From positions 42,323 to 106,322 of the forward strand of contig WTXG01000130.1 in the NCBI GenBank assembly GCA_022496185.1: DNA of 64,000 nt, given 5' to 3'. The position numbers and the translations under genes were made by a program. Source of the stretch: Multifurca ochricompacta. Its lineage: Eukaryota > Basidiomycota > Agaricomycetes > Russulales > Russulaceae. Shown piece after piece: positions 25,101-34,934 of this stretch. Below the pieces are notes generated by a model that made no database searches, was not told the origin of the DNA, and saw only the letters and a list, made by a program, of their open reading frames with translations. The first letter of the stretch is position 1; each line of letters opens with the position of its first letter.

Positions 25101-25425
25101 AGAAGACTTGAACCACGTTTAGGTAGAATCCCCAGGAAGGTGGAAGAAAGATCGCTTCGGTGTAATGAACAATAGATTTGTCAAGATCTTCCTTCTGTTC
25201 TGATAGCTTATAGCGTTTGAATCGTGATCTAGCCAGACGGTGGATGCAGGTAGTGTAAGCGGGATGAGATCGAGGGATCCTTGAGAGAGCACGCTGATGA
25301 GAAGTGATCATTTGGTCGAGTTCCATAATGGAGGCTGTGAACAAGAAAAAATCAATTACTGATGATAGAAGGGCATATGGTCGGGAAAGAGGTGACTGAG
25401 TTGTGCACTTACGTTCTTGGACCAT
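22159..25425 (-). CDS. TPR-CHAT putative caspase-like protease, copy 2
   Basis: This is a close paralogue of copy 1 on the opposite strand, open over its whole length. The main reading frame from the conserved MELDQ start (25326) gives about 1055 residues. A first small exon (25413-25425, MVQE) can be joined across a GT-AG intron at 25335-25412. That intron is 78 nt, a multiple of three without a stop, so retention would add about 27 residues instead. The TPR-like N-terminal half and CHAT C-terminal part are as in copy 1. The dyad motifs HFVCHG and AACHTAEL are intact, and the terminal MWEMADIDG is kept. Most differences from copy 1 lie in the TPR half (about residues 190-500); the CHAT part is nearly the same. 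This pattern suggests sensor diversification with a conserved protease, but gene conversion of the 3' part is also possible. Confidence 0.85.
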   Translation of the reverse strand: MVQERKCTTQSPLSRPYALLSSVIDFFLFTASIMELDQMITSHQRALSRIPRSHPAYTTCIHRLARSRFKRYKLSEQKEDLDKSIVHYTEAIFLPPSWGFYLNVVQVFFRLALSLLRRSKKFKQPEDVKCAVEYLRYLRGLPLKTFEVPHKVVTSSLVQALCIQVELEAGGTGDIEEMVILCQELLACHSPANYPTQAITAFVYAILRKFSQGEQVQPLDGVIQCLRDALKICPPDLHLVRFGLAASLLARFWKNYSNDDYEEAMVLLESIVGSSPLGDDPSRFQILASAFAAFLARMRADFFPNPGYLEEAISRSRTLLGSSSLDNDLRYGVTHGMASLAEMRFENFGLTEALQEARSYTSGMVSLASSSSAHGTSQEQIDKVDAVRAAYPMKVVEEKIQNLRELISKTPPGNSNHTTHIEDLVNWHETKFSHTDDIKDLEEVIKCRRVLLASTDTSHPFGPQHALSLGIDLYMAFECSNKMEYLDESITVNRGLLEMQGAQPFRFKVIQQLVAFLYKRIKLLGHRQDFKEIIKLFPLAVNDKFARMPDRFAFSCLWAFVTRANRHPSVSAAYEKAMSLMQSSLVSAPNLQIQHARLVAMPGLCDNMPLDYASYQIDMGQLTQAIETLEQGRALLWSEMRGFRNSMDQLYGVNSPLATKLAAINQDLESLTMSVTPSGTIEISDGGSQVDDGMDPFGRLVVKQQKLLEERDALVSQIQELPGFGDFLKTPSFQNIRIAASHGPVIIINHNEWRSDILILLRDSPPSLIPTTNDFYRLANELKDRLVVARRDGLDSDKYKRALRSVLEGLYNLVGEPVIDKLRTLGVPEQSRIWWCPTSVFCSLPLHAMGPIPSNDGVKRYFSDLYIPSYTPTLSALIESRKPSPKTSYEPSLLLVATPDESLPGAFGEMAIIQSLKAWLPVATLCGKNATPASVVERLRHHGLVHFVCHGKLETGKPFDASFKLYEDERLTLLDIVRSRLPAAEFAFLAACHTAELTDESIADEALHLTAAVQYCGFRSVVGTMWEMADIDGCEIAENFYKSMFSRNGEGVGYHLRSARALRDATRKMRRKKGMTLERWVNFVHYGA

Positions 25426-26246
25426 GCTTTATTCGATGCACAAGAATCACGGTAACCGCGGGCCCTCTGGCGATGAATTGAGAGAGTAAATGGCGAAAAT
25501 GGTTGCGGGTGCTGGAGAACGGCGAACACACCTATAATACATGTTTTATAGAGCATGAGCATGAGGACAAAACGAGGCAACGAAGCATACAGGGCGGCTG
25601 TTCCCGGCCCACCTGGTACCGTTTGCTTGACTTTTGAGCTTTGGCGATCGTCGCACAACGGATCCAATCCGCGGTGAGTGCGAGGCAAAGTGTGTTCCCA
25701 AACCCAAAAGGAGAGAGGCAGGATGTGCTGTGCTTGTACTTGCGAATACGCTGCTTGCTGGTTCCATTTGACCTTGCGCTTGTCGTATTTAGCACACAAG
25801 GATAAAGATAAAAAAACTAGATTGCTGGTTCACTGGCTCTACAAGCATTGTAGATACCTTTATATTTTTGTTGAGAGTCCAGAGTGGTATAGTAAGAAGC
25901 AAGCCATAGAGTGTGAATTTGGATTAAAAAAAGACAAGTAAGATGAAGAGGCAATAAAGACAAGACGGAGAAGTGACGACAGAAAGGTAATGGATGGGCA
26001 GGCGGCCCGGAAATCACACAACCCAAATGCGCGTAATGAAAGAGAGGAGGCGAAGGTTTCATGCTTAATGCCCGAGCCATCCTTACAGCGGGAGAGGTAG
26101 CAGGCAGCAGGAGATGTTAACAAAAGAAGGGGTAGTGATACGCAATGATGCATGTCAAGTCAAGGTAAGAGACAAGGTAAGGGCCGAAAGAGGTAGCGAC
26201 CCCGTTAGTAAAATTGACAATTGGTAAGGGAGGGTGAGAAGAGGCC
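25426..26246. other. 5' flank of CHAT copy 2 (part of segmental duplication)
   Basis: The first about 110 bp match the promoter of CHAT copy 1, in reverse complement. The whole stretch matches the flank of copy 3 (32690-34060), apart from insertions present only in copy 3. I see no separate gene. Confidence 0.6.
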
Positions 26247-27400
26247 AAAGTCACCTTACTCTCCCCCACCACTGACATCCCTAAAGTGGTAATATTGTCA
26301 CACGACATCCCTAAAGTGGCAATCTTGTCACACGACTGTGATTTGTGATATTATTTATTTTGAAAAGGAAGTTATCGTTAAATATTTATTTTAAAAAGGA
26401 AAGTTATCATTGATCAACAAAATATCATTACAAATCAAAGTCATGTGACATGTAGACAGTGTACTCCGAGATGAAGGCATGGCCAGTACTCGAAAACATC
26501 GGAACATTCAGTCCTTCAAGAAATTCTCCAATAATCTTGATATTCTCACTTATGGCTTCTTCACAAGTCTTGTGCAGTAAGTGTAAAGGTACAAGATTTT
26601 TACACCATGCCTTGGAACATTTTTTTGTAGCAGAAGGAGGGAGGACATAAAGCATTTTCTTTTTTTGAAATTGATTTTATTTGCGCTTCAAGGCCGTGCC
26701 CAAATCGAGCGGCTACTCCCAGTACAAAGTAACTACTGGGTGAACAGTGGAGTAGTGGGAGACCACAGTGTTAGACCTCTTGGTAGAGGGAAAGTAAGGG
26801 GCAAGGAGAGTGTGGGTTAAAGGAAGGGTGGTGGGGAAGGGGGAGTGTAGAGAAGAGAAGCCGAGGTGCAGAGGTGCACTTACTAGAGTCACCCAACTTC
26901 ACCAACTCAGACTTAATCTGGCTCGCAAGGTCATTCCAAAGAAAAGGGCCTAGTGAAGGCCCGCATGTCCTGGATAAATGTGAGCAAGTCCTTGACGAAA
27001 GGCTTGCAAGTGAAATGGATGTGCCACTGGGGGGGGAGGGGCAGGGCGTTGCAGGGGAGGAACTGGAGGTCAGCACAGCACGCAGCGTAGAGAGGGCACT
27101 CCAGGAGGACGTGGGGGAAGGTGGTGAGTGACGCCATTGCAAGTACACTGACAAGCCGAGAGTGGTTTGGTGGGGTGAAAATGCTCCATGTATTCGGAGA
27201 TGAAGGCGTGGCCAAAACATTGTCTACATGTCACATGACTATGATTTGTAATGATATTTTGTTGATCAATGATAACTTTCCTTTTTAAAATAAATAATAT
27301 CACAAATCACAGTCGTGTGACAAGATTGCAACTTTAGGGATGTCGTGTGACAATATTACCACTTTAGGGATGTCAGTGGTGGGGGAGAGTTGGGTGAGCT
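26247..27400. mobile_element. Non-autonomous TIR DNA element (hAT-like 8-bp target duplication)
   Basis: Long terminal inverted repeats lie at 26258-26459 and 27221-27390, both starting ACTCTCCCCCACCACTGACA from outside in. Each TIR contains two tandem about 30-bp units with the core ACATCCCTAAAGT. The left TIR also has a 31-bp internal duplication. The element is flanked by the 8-bp direct repeat AAGAGGCC (26239-26246 and 27401-27408). The paralogous flank of CHAT copy 3 (about 34070) has the site once, without the element, so it is an empty site. No transposase is present. On the minus strand, segments inside read FGHAFISEYMEHF and HVLLECPLYA, resembling the zinc-binding C-terminal tail of fungal non-LTR reverse transcriptases. 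The 8-bp duplication fits hAT; the superfamily is an inference. Confidence 0.8.
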
Positions 27401-27860
27401 AAGAGGCCATGCTTCATCGCTCACACCTGGGGCCACGTTCTCCTTAAACCCCCGCTCGTTCTGGCCCGTCTTGCCTTCTCGCTCCTCTCGCTCGTTCAAC
27501 CAGTCGCCCTTGTCTCCACAGTCACCCTGATATCGTCAATCGTGATACCACTCAGGGTAGTATCGAAGGATGGGGGCTGTCGTGCGTCATCAACTAATTC
27601 TTGTTGACTTTTCATCTTCCTTTCATCTTCACACCCATGACGTGGCTCCTTCTTTATACCACTTACACCTTTCCATAATAAACCTGGAATTGGCTCGTTT
27701 CATACTGACCTCATGTATTTTAAGACGAGTATCTTATCTATGAAACACCAGCCTGTCTCACCTCTTCGTCTCGTTGCGTGCACAACCTTCGAAGGTAGCG
27801 AACGGTCTACCAAGTTTCAAGAGTTTTGTCTCAGTGCTGTCATCGAAATCAAACCCTTCT
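27401..27860. other. Duplicated flank with a copia empty site
   Basis: 27401-27600 is paralogous to 34070-34203 joined to 49519-49602. The word TCGTCAATCGTGATACCACT near 27533 corresponds to the uninterrupted target of copia-1. No coding content is seen. Confidence 0.6.
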
Positions 27861-28455
27861 TCTCTGTCCTTTTCTCTCTCCCAGAACCTCTCTCCGCTTC
27901 GAACTCACATGGTCTCGTGATCGATGAAATATACACGTCCAAGAAATACCGCTCGGGTCCGTCCTGGCATGAAAGGGATGAGCGCAGAATACTGATCTTG
28001 GGCAAAACCAAACTCGGGATTATTCTGGGATGTTGAACTCCTGGAACTTGTTGACAACCGGTTGGTCGATAAGCTAGCTCACAGGGGTCCTCGATTACAG
28101 AACCTAGAATGTGCTGGTATTGCTTTGATTCGAGAAGGTATTTTTTCGCGCACCCAACAGACAACCTCCCAATTCGTTTGCACGATTGTAGATGTTATCA
28201 GCTGTCGGAATAAGAGATGGACGTCCATTGTGGAGAAGGATGAGAATATCGGAACGCCACTGGCAATGATTGATAATGATGACCGGTCCACGTAAAGCAA
28301 TGGACAGAGAGTGTCTTCAAGAAGTGTTCGAATCCCGGCAATCCTTGGATTTGAGACAGTAGGACATCCCGCTCTTCCAACAGGTTCCTTTGTTTCATGA
28401 GTGTGTGACCGAACATGTCCTCTCTTCGCGGACCTGGGTTCAAACTTCCTCATTC
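27860..28455 (-). pseudogene. Strongly decayed CHAT gene fragment (copy 4)
   Basis: Two short minus-strand pieces still match the CHAT proteins. LLEERDVLLSQIQGLPGFE with HFLKT (about 28310-28400) corresponds to the segment before the CHAT core. DGPERYFLDVYIS (about 27935-27975) matches the copy-1 segment DGVKRYFSDLYIPS. Frames are broken and the catalytic His/Cys part is absent. It is older and more divergent than copies 1-3. A 45-bp echo of its sequence (GAACCTCTCTC and following) recurs near 29077. Confidence 0.6.
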
Positions 28456-29498
28456 TTAAAAAGTAGAATAGAGCAGCTACGGCCTCAAGGCCTGTATTGA
28501 CCTTTGTGAGTTTTGCTCAACACTTTCATTCCCATTCACATGATCTCCTGCCATTCCTACAGCGTGCACGTTCTACCTTCAAGCCAGTGCGACAAATCCC
28601 CTCTGAAGACCACGGATGGCCTGTTGGAAGTGCAGCCATAGCGTGCAACCGATTGATACCGGAGATGGCGGCCCGGATCCGATCATCACCGTATCAACAC
28701 AATATTCAGAGCACGCAGGTCGCGCAAAATTTCATGGTTATTTGTATACTTTGCTTTATCATAAAGACTCAGTAGCATAGTTAGAAACCTCAGCCTTTCT
28801 ATCCCAAAGACTGAGCTATGCATTTATAGCTCTCTACAGTAGTATCAGCCAGCATGAGTGGAATCAAATGGTCATTCTCTCTCTTTCTCTTATCTTGAGT
28901 ACTAAGCAGCTATCTCGACGACGACAAGCACAAGTCCAATGGAACCAGCAGCAGCGAAGCCAGCAAAGTCTTTGACATATTCGACATATTGACATATTCA
29001 GCACATCAAGCATGTCGACTCATCAGCACCTTCGACGATTTCAGCATCTTACCTCTCCTTCCCTCTTTTCTTGTGGAACCTCTCTCTGCAAAGAACTCAC
29101 ACGGTCTCGCGATCGTACAGTGGGATGGAGGTGGTGTCTGAAGCCCCATCTCTATGATTTGTGGTGGCAGCCAGGGAAGCCATCCACCTCTGGTATTGGA
29201 TGGGGGTGATTTGTTCTGAGGGGAGGAAAAAACTATGATTGTGGACAGTTTATAGTGTGTATCTAGTTACTCTAAAAGCCAAGCAGTGTGAGCGAGATGG
29301 TGGTGATCGGAGAAGAAAGACGCACAACCTTCCTTAAGCGATACTCCAGATGCAGAATATAAACTAGATATTTTTTAAACAAATCTCACGGGTGATGACA
29401 AAAAATCAAAAAAAATCAATACTATTTCCAATCATATACCTCCACACGAAGTGATATACTATCCAACAAAAAACCATCTATGCGAAAGCTTTCCTCCA
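28456..29498. other. Intergenic region, no recognised gene
   Basis: Only short frames are present. From about 29340 the sequence matches the 3' flank of CHAT copy 2 (from about 22010), marking the start of the duplicated unit. Nothing else is recognised. Confidence 0.45.
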
Positions 29499-32400
29499 TC
29501 ACGCACCATAATGGACAAAGTTCACCCACCGCTCCAGAGTCATCCCCTTCTTTCTCCTCATCTTCCGCGTCGCATCACGAAGCGCCCTCGCAGACCTCAA
29601 GTGATAACCTACCCCTTCTCCATTCCTAGAGAACATCGACTTGTAGAAATTCTCTGAAAGTTCATGCCCATCTATATCCGCCATCTCCCATATCGTCCCG
29701 ACCACACTTCGAAACCCACAGTATTGAACTGCCGCAGTAAGGTGAAGTCCTTCGTCCGCAATACTTTCATCTGTCAATTCCGCAGTGTGACATGCAGCAA
29801 GGAATGCAAATTCACCAGCGGGAAGTCGAGACCGTACGATCTCCAGCAGTGTAAGTCGCTCGCCATCGAACAGCTTGAATGATGCATCGAATGGTTTCCC
29901 TGTCTCGAGTGTTCCATGACACACGAAATGTGCAAATCCGTGATGTCGCAGTCCTTCCACCACACCAGCCGATGTTGCGTTCTTCCCACAGAGGGTAGCC
30001 ACCGGCACCCGCGAATTGAGAGACTGTATGATCTCCATCTCTCCAAAGGCGCCTGGTAAGGATTCATCTGGAGTAGCCACAAGGAGTAACGAAGGTTCGT
30101 ACGACGTTTTTGGACTGGGTTTGCGAGACTCGATCAGTGCAGAGAGTGTCGGCGTGTATGAAGGAATATATAGATCTGAAAAGTATCGCTTGACGCCATC
30201 ATTTGATGGGATTGGGCCCATCGCATGAAGTGGAAGAGAGCAGAAAACCGACGTCGGACACCACCAGATTCGTGATTGTTCTGGTACACCCAAAGTGCGG
30301 AGCTTGTCAATGACTGGTTCACCGACGAGTTTGTAAAGGCCCTCGAGTACAGAACGTAAAGCGCGTCCGTATCTCTCTGAGTCGAGACCCTCCTTTCGTG
30401 CGACCACTAGGCGATCTCTTAGTTTATTTGCACGCTGGTAGAAATCGTTACTTGTAGGGATAAGGGAAGGGGAGAGTCTTGAAAGAGTATGAGGATATCG
30501 GAACGCCACTCATTATGGTTGATAATAATGACTGGCCCATGTGAAGCGGCAAGACCAATAACTTCGGTCTCACAGAAGCCCTTCAAGAATCACATTCATA
30601 TACTTCCGAAATGATCAGCCTTGCCTCATCGTCCTCAGCTCACGGCACATCTCAAGAACAAACTGACATTGTGGGTGCTGTCCGGGCAGCGTATCCAATG
30701 GCGGTGGTAGAGGAGAAAATCCAAAATCTTCGAAAATTGATCTCCAAGTCTCCGCCAAGGTCCTCCGAGCGCAACGCGTACCTCCAACGTCTTGTGGATT
30801 GGTATAGAACCAAGTTTTCGCGTACCAACGATATCACGGACCTTGAAGAGATGATCAAGTGCGGCCGGGTACTAGTTGCGTCAACTGACACGAGTCACCT
30901 ATCTGGGCTCCAATCAGTACTCTTTTTGGGCTACGATCTTTACGCTGCATTTGACAGAAGCACATCCCGCTCCTCCAGAAGCTCCTGTTTCTTGACCACC
31001 AGAATACCGAATGGGTCCATCCCATCATCAACCTGTGATCCACCATCGCTGATCTCTATAATCCCACTCAGCGTGACAGACATAGTGAGTGACTCGAGAT
31101 CCTGATTAATTGCTGCAAGTTTCGTCGCTAGAGGTGAGTTAAATCCAGAAAGTTGATCTATCGAATTGCGAAGATCACGCATTTCAGACCATAGTAAGGC
31201 CCTCCCTTGTTCTAGAGTCTCAATAGCCTGAGTGAATTGACCCATGTCGATCTGGTAAGACGCGTAGTCCAGTGGCATCTTGTCGCAGAGCCCTCGCATT
31301 GCGACCAGTTGAGCATGCTGTATTTGTAAGGTCGGCGCCGAAACCAATGAACTCTGCATTAATGGCATGGCCTTCTCATATGCAACAGAGACAGATGGGT
31401 GTCGGGCCGCTCGAGTAATGAATGCCCAGAGACATGAAAAAGCAAATCGGTCAGGTACTTTCGCGAATTTGTCATTGACACCCAAAGGAAATAGCTCAAT
31501 GACTTCATCCAAATCCTGTCTGCGACCAAGCAATTCAAGGCGTTTGAATAAAGACACAAAAAGTTGTTGGATTACAGAGAGGTAGAATGGCTGGGCGCTT
31601 TGCATCTTGAGAACACCACGATGCACAGTAATCGACTCATCGAGGTACACCACTTTATTCAGCGAGGGATGCCATGCTATTGGTAAAACTATGCCGAAGG
31701 TCGTTGCCAAGGGAAGAAGAGCCAAGTAAGGTACGACAACGGGAAATCGCCTCCTCTAAATATTCTGGGTTTGGAAAGAAGTCAGCCCTCATGCGCGCAA
31801 GACTCGTGGCAGATGCCGAAGCCTGAATCTGAATTTCACTGGGGTTATCTCCAAGAGGACTTGAGCCAGCGATACTTTCTAGGAGGGTCATTGCCTCCTC
31901 GTAATCGTCATTCGAATAAATTTTCCAGAATCGAATTATGAGGGCAGTGGCCAGTCCGAGAGGGACTACGTGCAAGTCTGGCGGGCAGATCTTCAGCGCG
32001 TCCCGCAGGCATTGAATGACTTCATCTAACGGCTGTACGTGCTTCCCTTGACTAAATACTTCGATTATAACCCCAGAGAGGGCAACAATGGCAATGGCGC
32101 CGGCTGAATAGTCTGCTGAGCTGTGACAAATGAGAAGTTCTTGGCAGAGGATCACCATCTCCTCAATATCCCCCGTCCCACCCGCTTCCAGCTCAACTTG
32201 AATACCCAACGCCCGAACAAGTGATGGTGTGACGAATTCGTGCGGGACCTCAAAGGTATCAAGGGGTAGTCCTCGGAGATAACGAAGGTATTCAACTGCA
32301 CACTTGGCATCTTCAGGTTGCTTGAACTTCTCGGAACGATGAAGAAGGGAAAGTACGAGTTGAAAGAAGACTTGAACCACATTTAGGTAGAATCTCCTGG

Positions 32401-32689
32401 AAGGTGGAAGAAAGATCGCTTCGGTGTAATGAACAATAGATTTATCAAGATCTTCCTTCTGTTCTGATAGCTCATAGCGTATGAATTGTGATTTAGCCAG
32501 AAGGTGGATGCAAGCAGTGTAAGTGGGATGAGATCGAGGGGTCCATGAGAGAGCACACTGATAAGAAGTGATGATTTGGTCGAGTTCCATTATGGAGACT
32601 GCGAATAAGAAAAAATCAATTACTGTTGATAGAAGGGCATATGGTCGGGAAAGAGGTGACTGAGTTGTGGACTTACGTTCTTGGGCCAT
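29499..32689 (-). pseudogene. TPR-CHAT copy 3, rearranged and disrupted
   Basis: Gene-order blocks on the minus strand are as follows. An N-terminal TPR part (32689 to about 31672) has a spliceable first exon MAQE. A middle TPR part (about 31670-30958) is joined directly where a stop now reads through the junction. Then comes a segment of about 400 bp (30553-30957) in opposite orientation. The CHAT C-terminal part follows (30552-29499). The inverted segment encodes the piece NFGLTEALQE to LYAAFD, which belongs between the first two blocks. About 24 residues before the CHAT core are lost. A one-base deletion in a G run near 30470 shifts the frame at the start of the CHAT part. The His and Cys motifs HFVCHG and AACHTAEL remain readable downstream. 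A short 3' protein might still be made, but the full protein cannot. Confidence 0.85.
30553..30957 (+). repeat. Inverted internal segment of CHAT copy 3
   Basis: This about 400-bp block reads in frame on the plus strand as CHAT TPR-region protein (LTEALQESHSYTSEM through DTSHLSG), whereas the rest of copy 3 lies on the minus strand. It is missing from its expected place near 31670. The block was therefore moved and inverted, not duplicated. Confidence 0.85.
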
Positions 32690-33310
32690 GGTTTATTCAA
32701 TGCACAAGAGTCACGATAACCGCGGGTCCTCTAGCGATGAATTGAGAGATTAAATGGCAAAAATGGTTGTGGGTGCCGGAGAACGGCGAAGACCACGCCT
32801 AGCATGAGGACAAAACGAAGCAACGAGGCAATGCAGGGTGGCTGTTCCCCGGCCCGTCAACCCAGTACCATTGGCTTGACTTTGAGCTTGCTTGCGATCG
32901 TCGGTGTACTCACAGAATTGCTAGCGCTTCATACAGTGTATCCAATTCTCGGTGAGTGCGAGGCAAAGTGTGTCCCAAAAAGAGAGAGGCAGGGTGTGCC
33001 GTGCTTGCGCTTATGAATACGCTGCTTGCTGGTTCCATTTGACCTTACACTTGTCGTCGTTGTGAAGTTATTTAGCACACAAAGATAAAGAGAAAAAACC
33101 AGATTGCTGGTTCACTGGCTCTACTAAACCATTGTAGATACCTTTATATTTTTGTTGAGAATCCAGAGTGGTATAGTAAGAAGCAAGCCGCAGAGAGTGA
33201 ATTTGGATAAAAAAAGACAAGTGAGAGGAAGAGGCAATAAAGACGAAGAAGTGATGACAGAAAGGTAATAGATGGGCAGGCCGCCCGAATTGGGCCCATA
33301 ATGAAAGAGA
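32690..33310. other. 5' flank of CHAT copy 3
   Basis: This matches the 5' flank of CHAT copy 2 (25426-26040). It includes the promoter-proximal about 110 bp also shared with copy 1. No separate gene is seen. Confidence 0.6.
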
Positions 33311-33315
33311 GGAGG

Positions 33316-33761
33316 TGTTACGGTTGGCAGACCGTTCAGCGTGTCAAGTTCGATGCCAAATGTTCAATCTGGCGGAGTTCGGGTGATGAGACAAATGCTA
33401 AGCGTGCTAGGCGAAGCAAAGAAAGTATCTGATATTCCTGAGACTAGAGTTCTATGGGAAACAAGAGATCGAGACTAAAGATATTATGAGAGAAGATGGG
33501 GGTTTAAATAGATACGAGAACTTATGATGTCGCGCTGCGATTAACTAGGTTACGCTTGGGTGTGGCTGACATTGAGGGCGACCGCTTGGATGTGGCTGAC
33601 AGGAAGAGCGACCTCTGGAATGCATGGTTGGATCTTGGATGGAATGTGTGTGAGTGAGGTGGGTTGCTATGATTAGGAACTAAATAGAATTAAATGATGA
33701 TTCCTGGGATAATCTTGTAAAGAGTCTGGTCGTTAAGTCGTAATATCGTTAAGTCGTAACA
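33316..33761. mobile_element. Solo LTR, 446 bp, gypsy-like ends
   Basis: It starts TGTTACGG and ends CGTAACA, with the 5-bp target duplication GGAGG at 33311-33315 and 33762-33766. The paralogous flank of CHAT copy 2 (about 26037-26055) has a single GGAGG and no insert, so it is the empty site. The ends resemble the gypsy-B LTR (TGTTAC...GTTACA class). A TATA-like TTTAAATAG lies at about 33503. Confidence 0.85.
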
Positions 33762-33896
33762 GGAGGCGAAGGTTTCATGCTCAATGCCCGGGCCATCCTT
33801 ACAGTGGGAGGTAGCAGGCAGCAGTACATATTGACAAAAGGGGTAGTGATCCACAATGATGCGTGTTAAGTCAAGGTAAGGGCCAAGATAAGGGCC

Positions 33897-34022
33897 AAAA
33901 AATAGTCCGTACTGCAGCTATCACGGTTTGGTTTATGTGCGCAATACTCGAAAATATAACATATTTGTGTATAAGGTTCAAGGCGTTTTGATGATCCAAT
34001 GGCCCTAGAAATTGGAAAACGT
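33897..34022. repeat. About 125-bp insertion specific to the copy-3 unit
   Basis: The sequence between AAGGGCC and TAGCGACCCCG in this unit is about 125 bp longer than in the copy-2 unit (about 26175-26195). The extra sequence is AT-rich, without clear terminal repeats or target duplication that I can define. Confidence 0.5.
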
Positions 34023-34203
34023 GTGTAGCGACCCCGCTAGTAAATTGACAACTGGGAAGGGAGGGTGAGAAGAGGCCATGCTTTATCGCTCACACCTGGG
34101 GCCACATTCTCCTTAAGTCTCCGCCCGTTCTGGCCCGTCTTGCATTCTCGCTCCTCTCGCTCGTTCAACCAGTCACCCTCGTCTCCACAGTTACCCTTGT
34201 ATT

Positions 34204-34551
34204 TGTTGAACCAGAGTACCGGTACAGAGCTACCGGAGATCGGTCCAACATAAGATTGTGATCATGCGTTTCAGAGATAACGCAGCCGATCACAATCACT
34301 TAGATACTTAATGATCCTAATACATCCGAAAGTGGTCATGTGACTATAATCACATTATAAACGCGTTGTACTTACGATTAGATTAATAGCCAATTAGTAC
34401 ATGCAGATGTATATAAAAGCCTATGTAAATATGCTACAGAAATTAAGTTGCTATCGCATTATTGAAAGCATCTAAGCCTCTACACAAAAAAGGTGAGATA
34501 GAGTAGTAAAGTAGCATCTAAAGTACAGTCTGTGCCATGCCTGATTCTTCA
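34204..34551 (+). repeat. Copia-1 5' LTR
   Basis: 348 bp with TG...CA ends. TATA-like TGTATATAAAAG lies near 34408. It is followed at once by the primer-binding site. It matches 49171-49518 except for four CpG-type transitions. Confidence 0.95.
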
Positions 34552-34565
34552 GGTTATGGGCCCTG
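34552..34565 (+). promoter_or_regulatory. Copia-1 primer-binding site (tRNA-iMet internal type)
   Basis: GGTTATGGGCCC is the reverse complement of the anticodon stem-loop region GGGCCCATAACC of initiator tRNA-Met, as recalled for eukaryotes. Drosophila copia likewise primes from an internal iMet fragment. The same 14-mer follows the copia-2 5' LTR at 35810. Confidence 0.75.
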
Positions 34566-34572
34566 GTGGGCA

Positions 34573-34800
34573 TCTTGCGCCTCTATGGCTGCAATACATA
34601 CTTTGCGCCTTTAATGGCTGCAACAAAATTATCTGCGCCTTCAATGGCTGCAATAAGTTCCTGTGCCTATACGGCTGCAAAAGTGATGCTACCAGTGAAC
34701 GAAACGTTCATGCGCCTTTATGGCTGCACTGCAAAATGCACCTTTAAGGCTGCATAAGGCTATTAAAAAAGCTCACCATTTGCGCCTTTATGGCCGCATC
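34573..34800 (+). repeat. Dispersed 18-bp repeats in the copia-1 leader
   Basis: About seven copies of a motif close to GCGCCTTTATGGCTGCAA occur at irregular 30-45 bp spacing between the primer-binding site and gag. Starts are near 34577, 34607, 34638, 34670, 34714, 34740 and 34783. Each has GCGCC and GGC arms that could pair. Confidence 0.8.
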
Positions 34801-34934
34801 AATGGAGTCTAAAGAGCCTGGGTTTTTGCTTTGTGTTTTGGGTACCGGTTGTCGCATTCAATGCTGACCATGACTTCTTTTACAGAAATCAACTACTCAA
34901 ACCCTTTTGTCAAAACCCTTATCACATCCCAACA

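Noticed and set aside
26258..27390. Long inverted repeats as a hairpin-RNA (small-RNA) locus
   Set aside because: The 8-bp target duplication and the empty paralogous site show a transposable element instead; small-RNA production remains possible but unsupported.
28325..28345. GTTCGAATCCCGGC resembles a tRNA B box
   Set aside because: No A box or acceptor stem could be found. The sequence is explained by the decayed CHAT fragment on the minus strand.
34573..34800. Repeats in the copia-1 leader as a CRISPR-like array
   Set aside because: Copies are imperfect and irregularly spaced and lie inside a eukaryotic retrotransposon leader.
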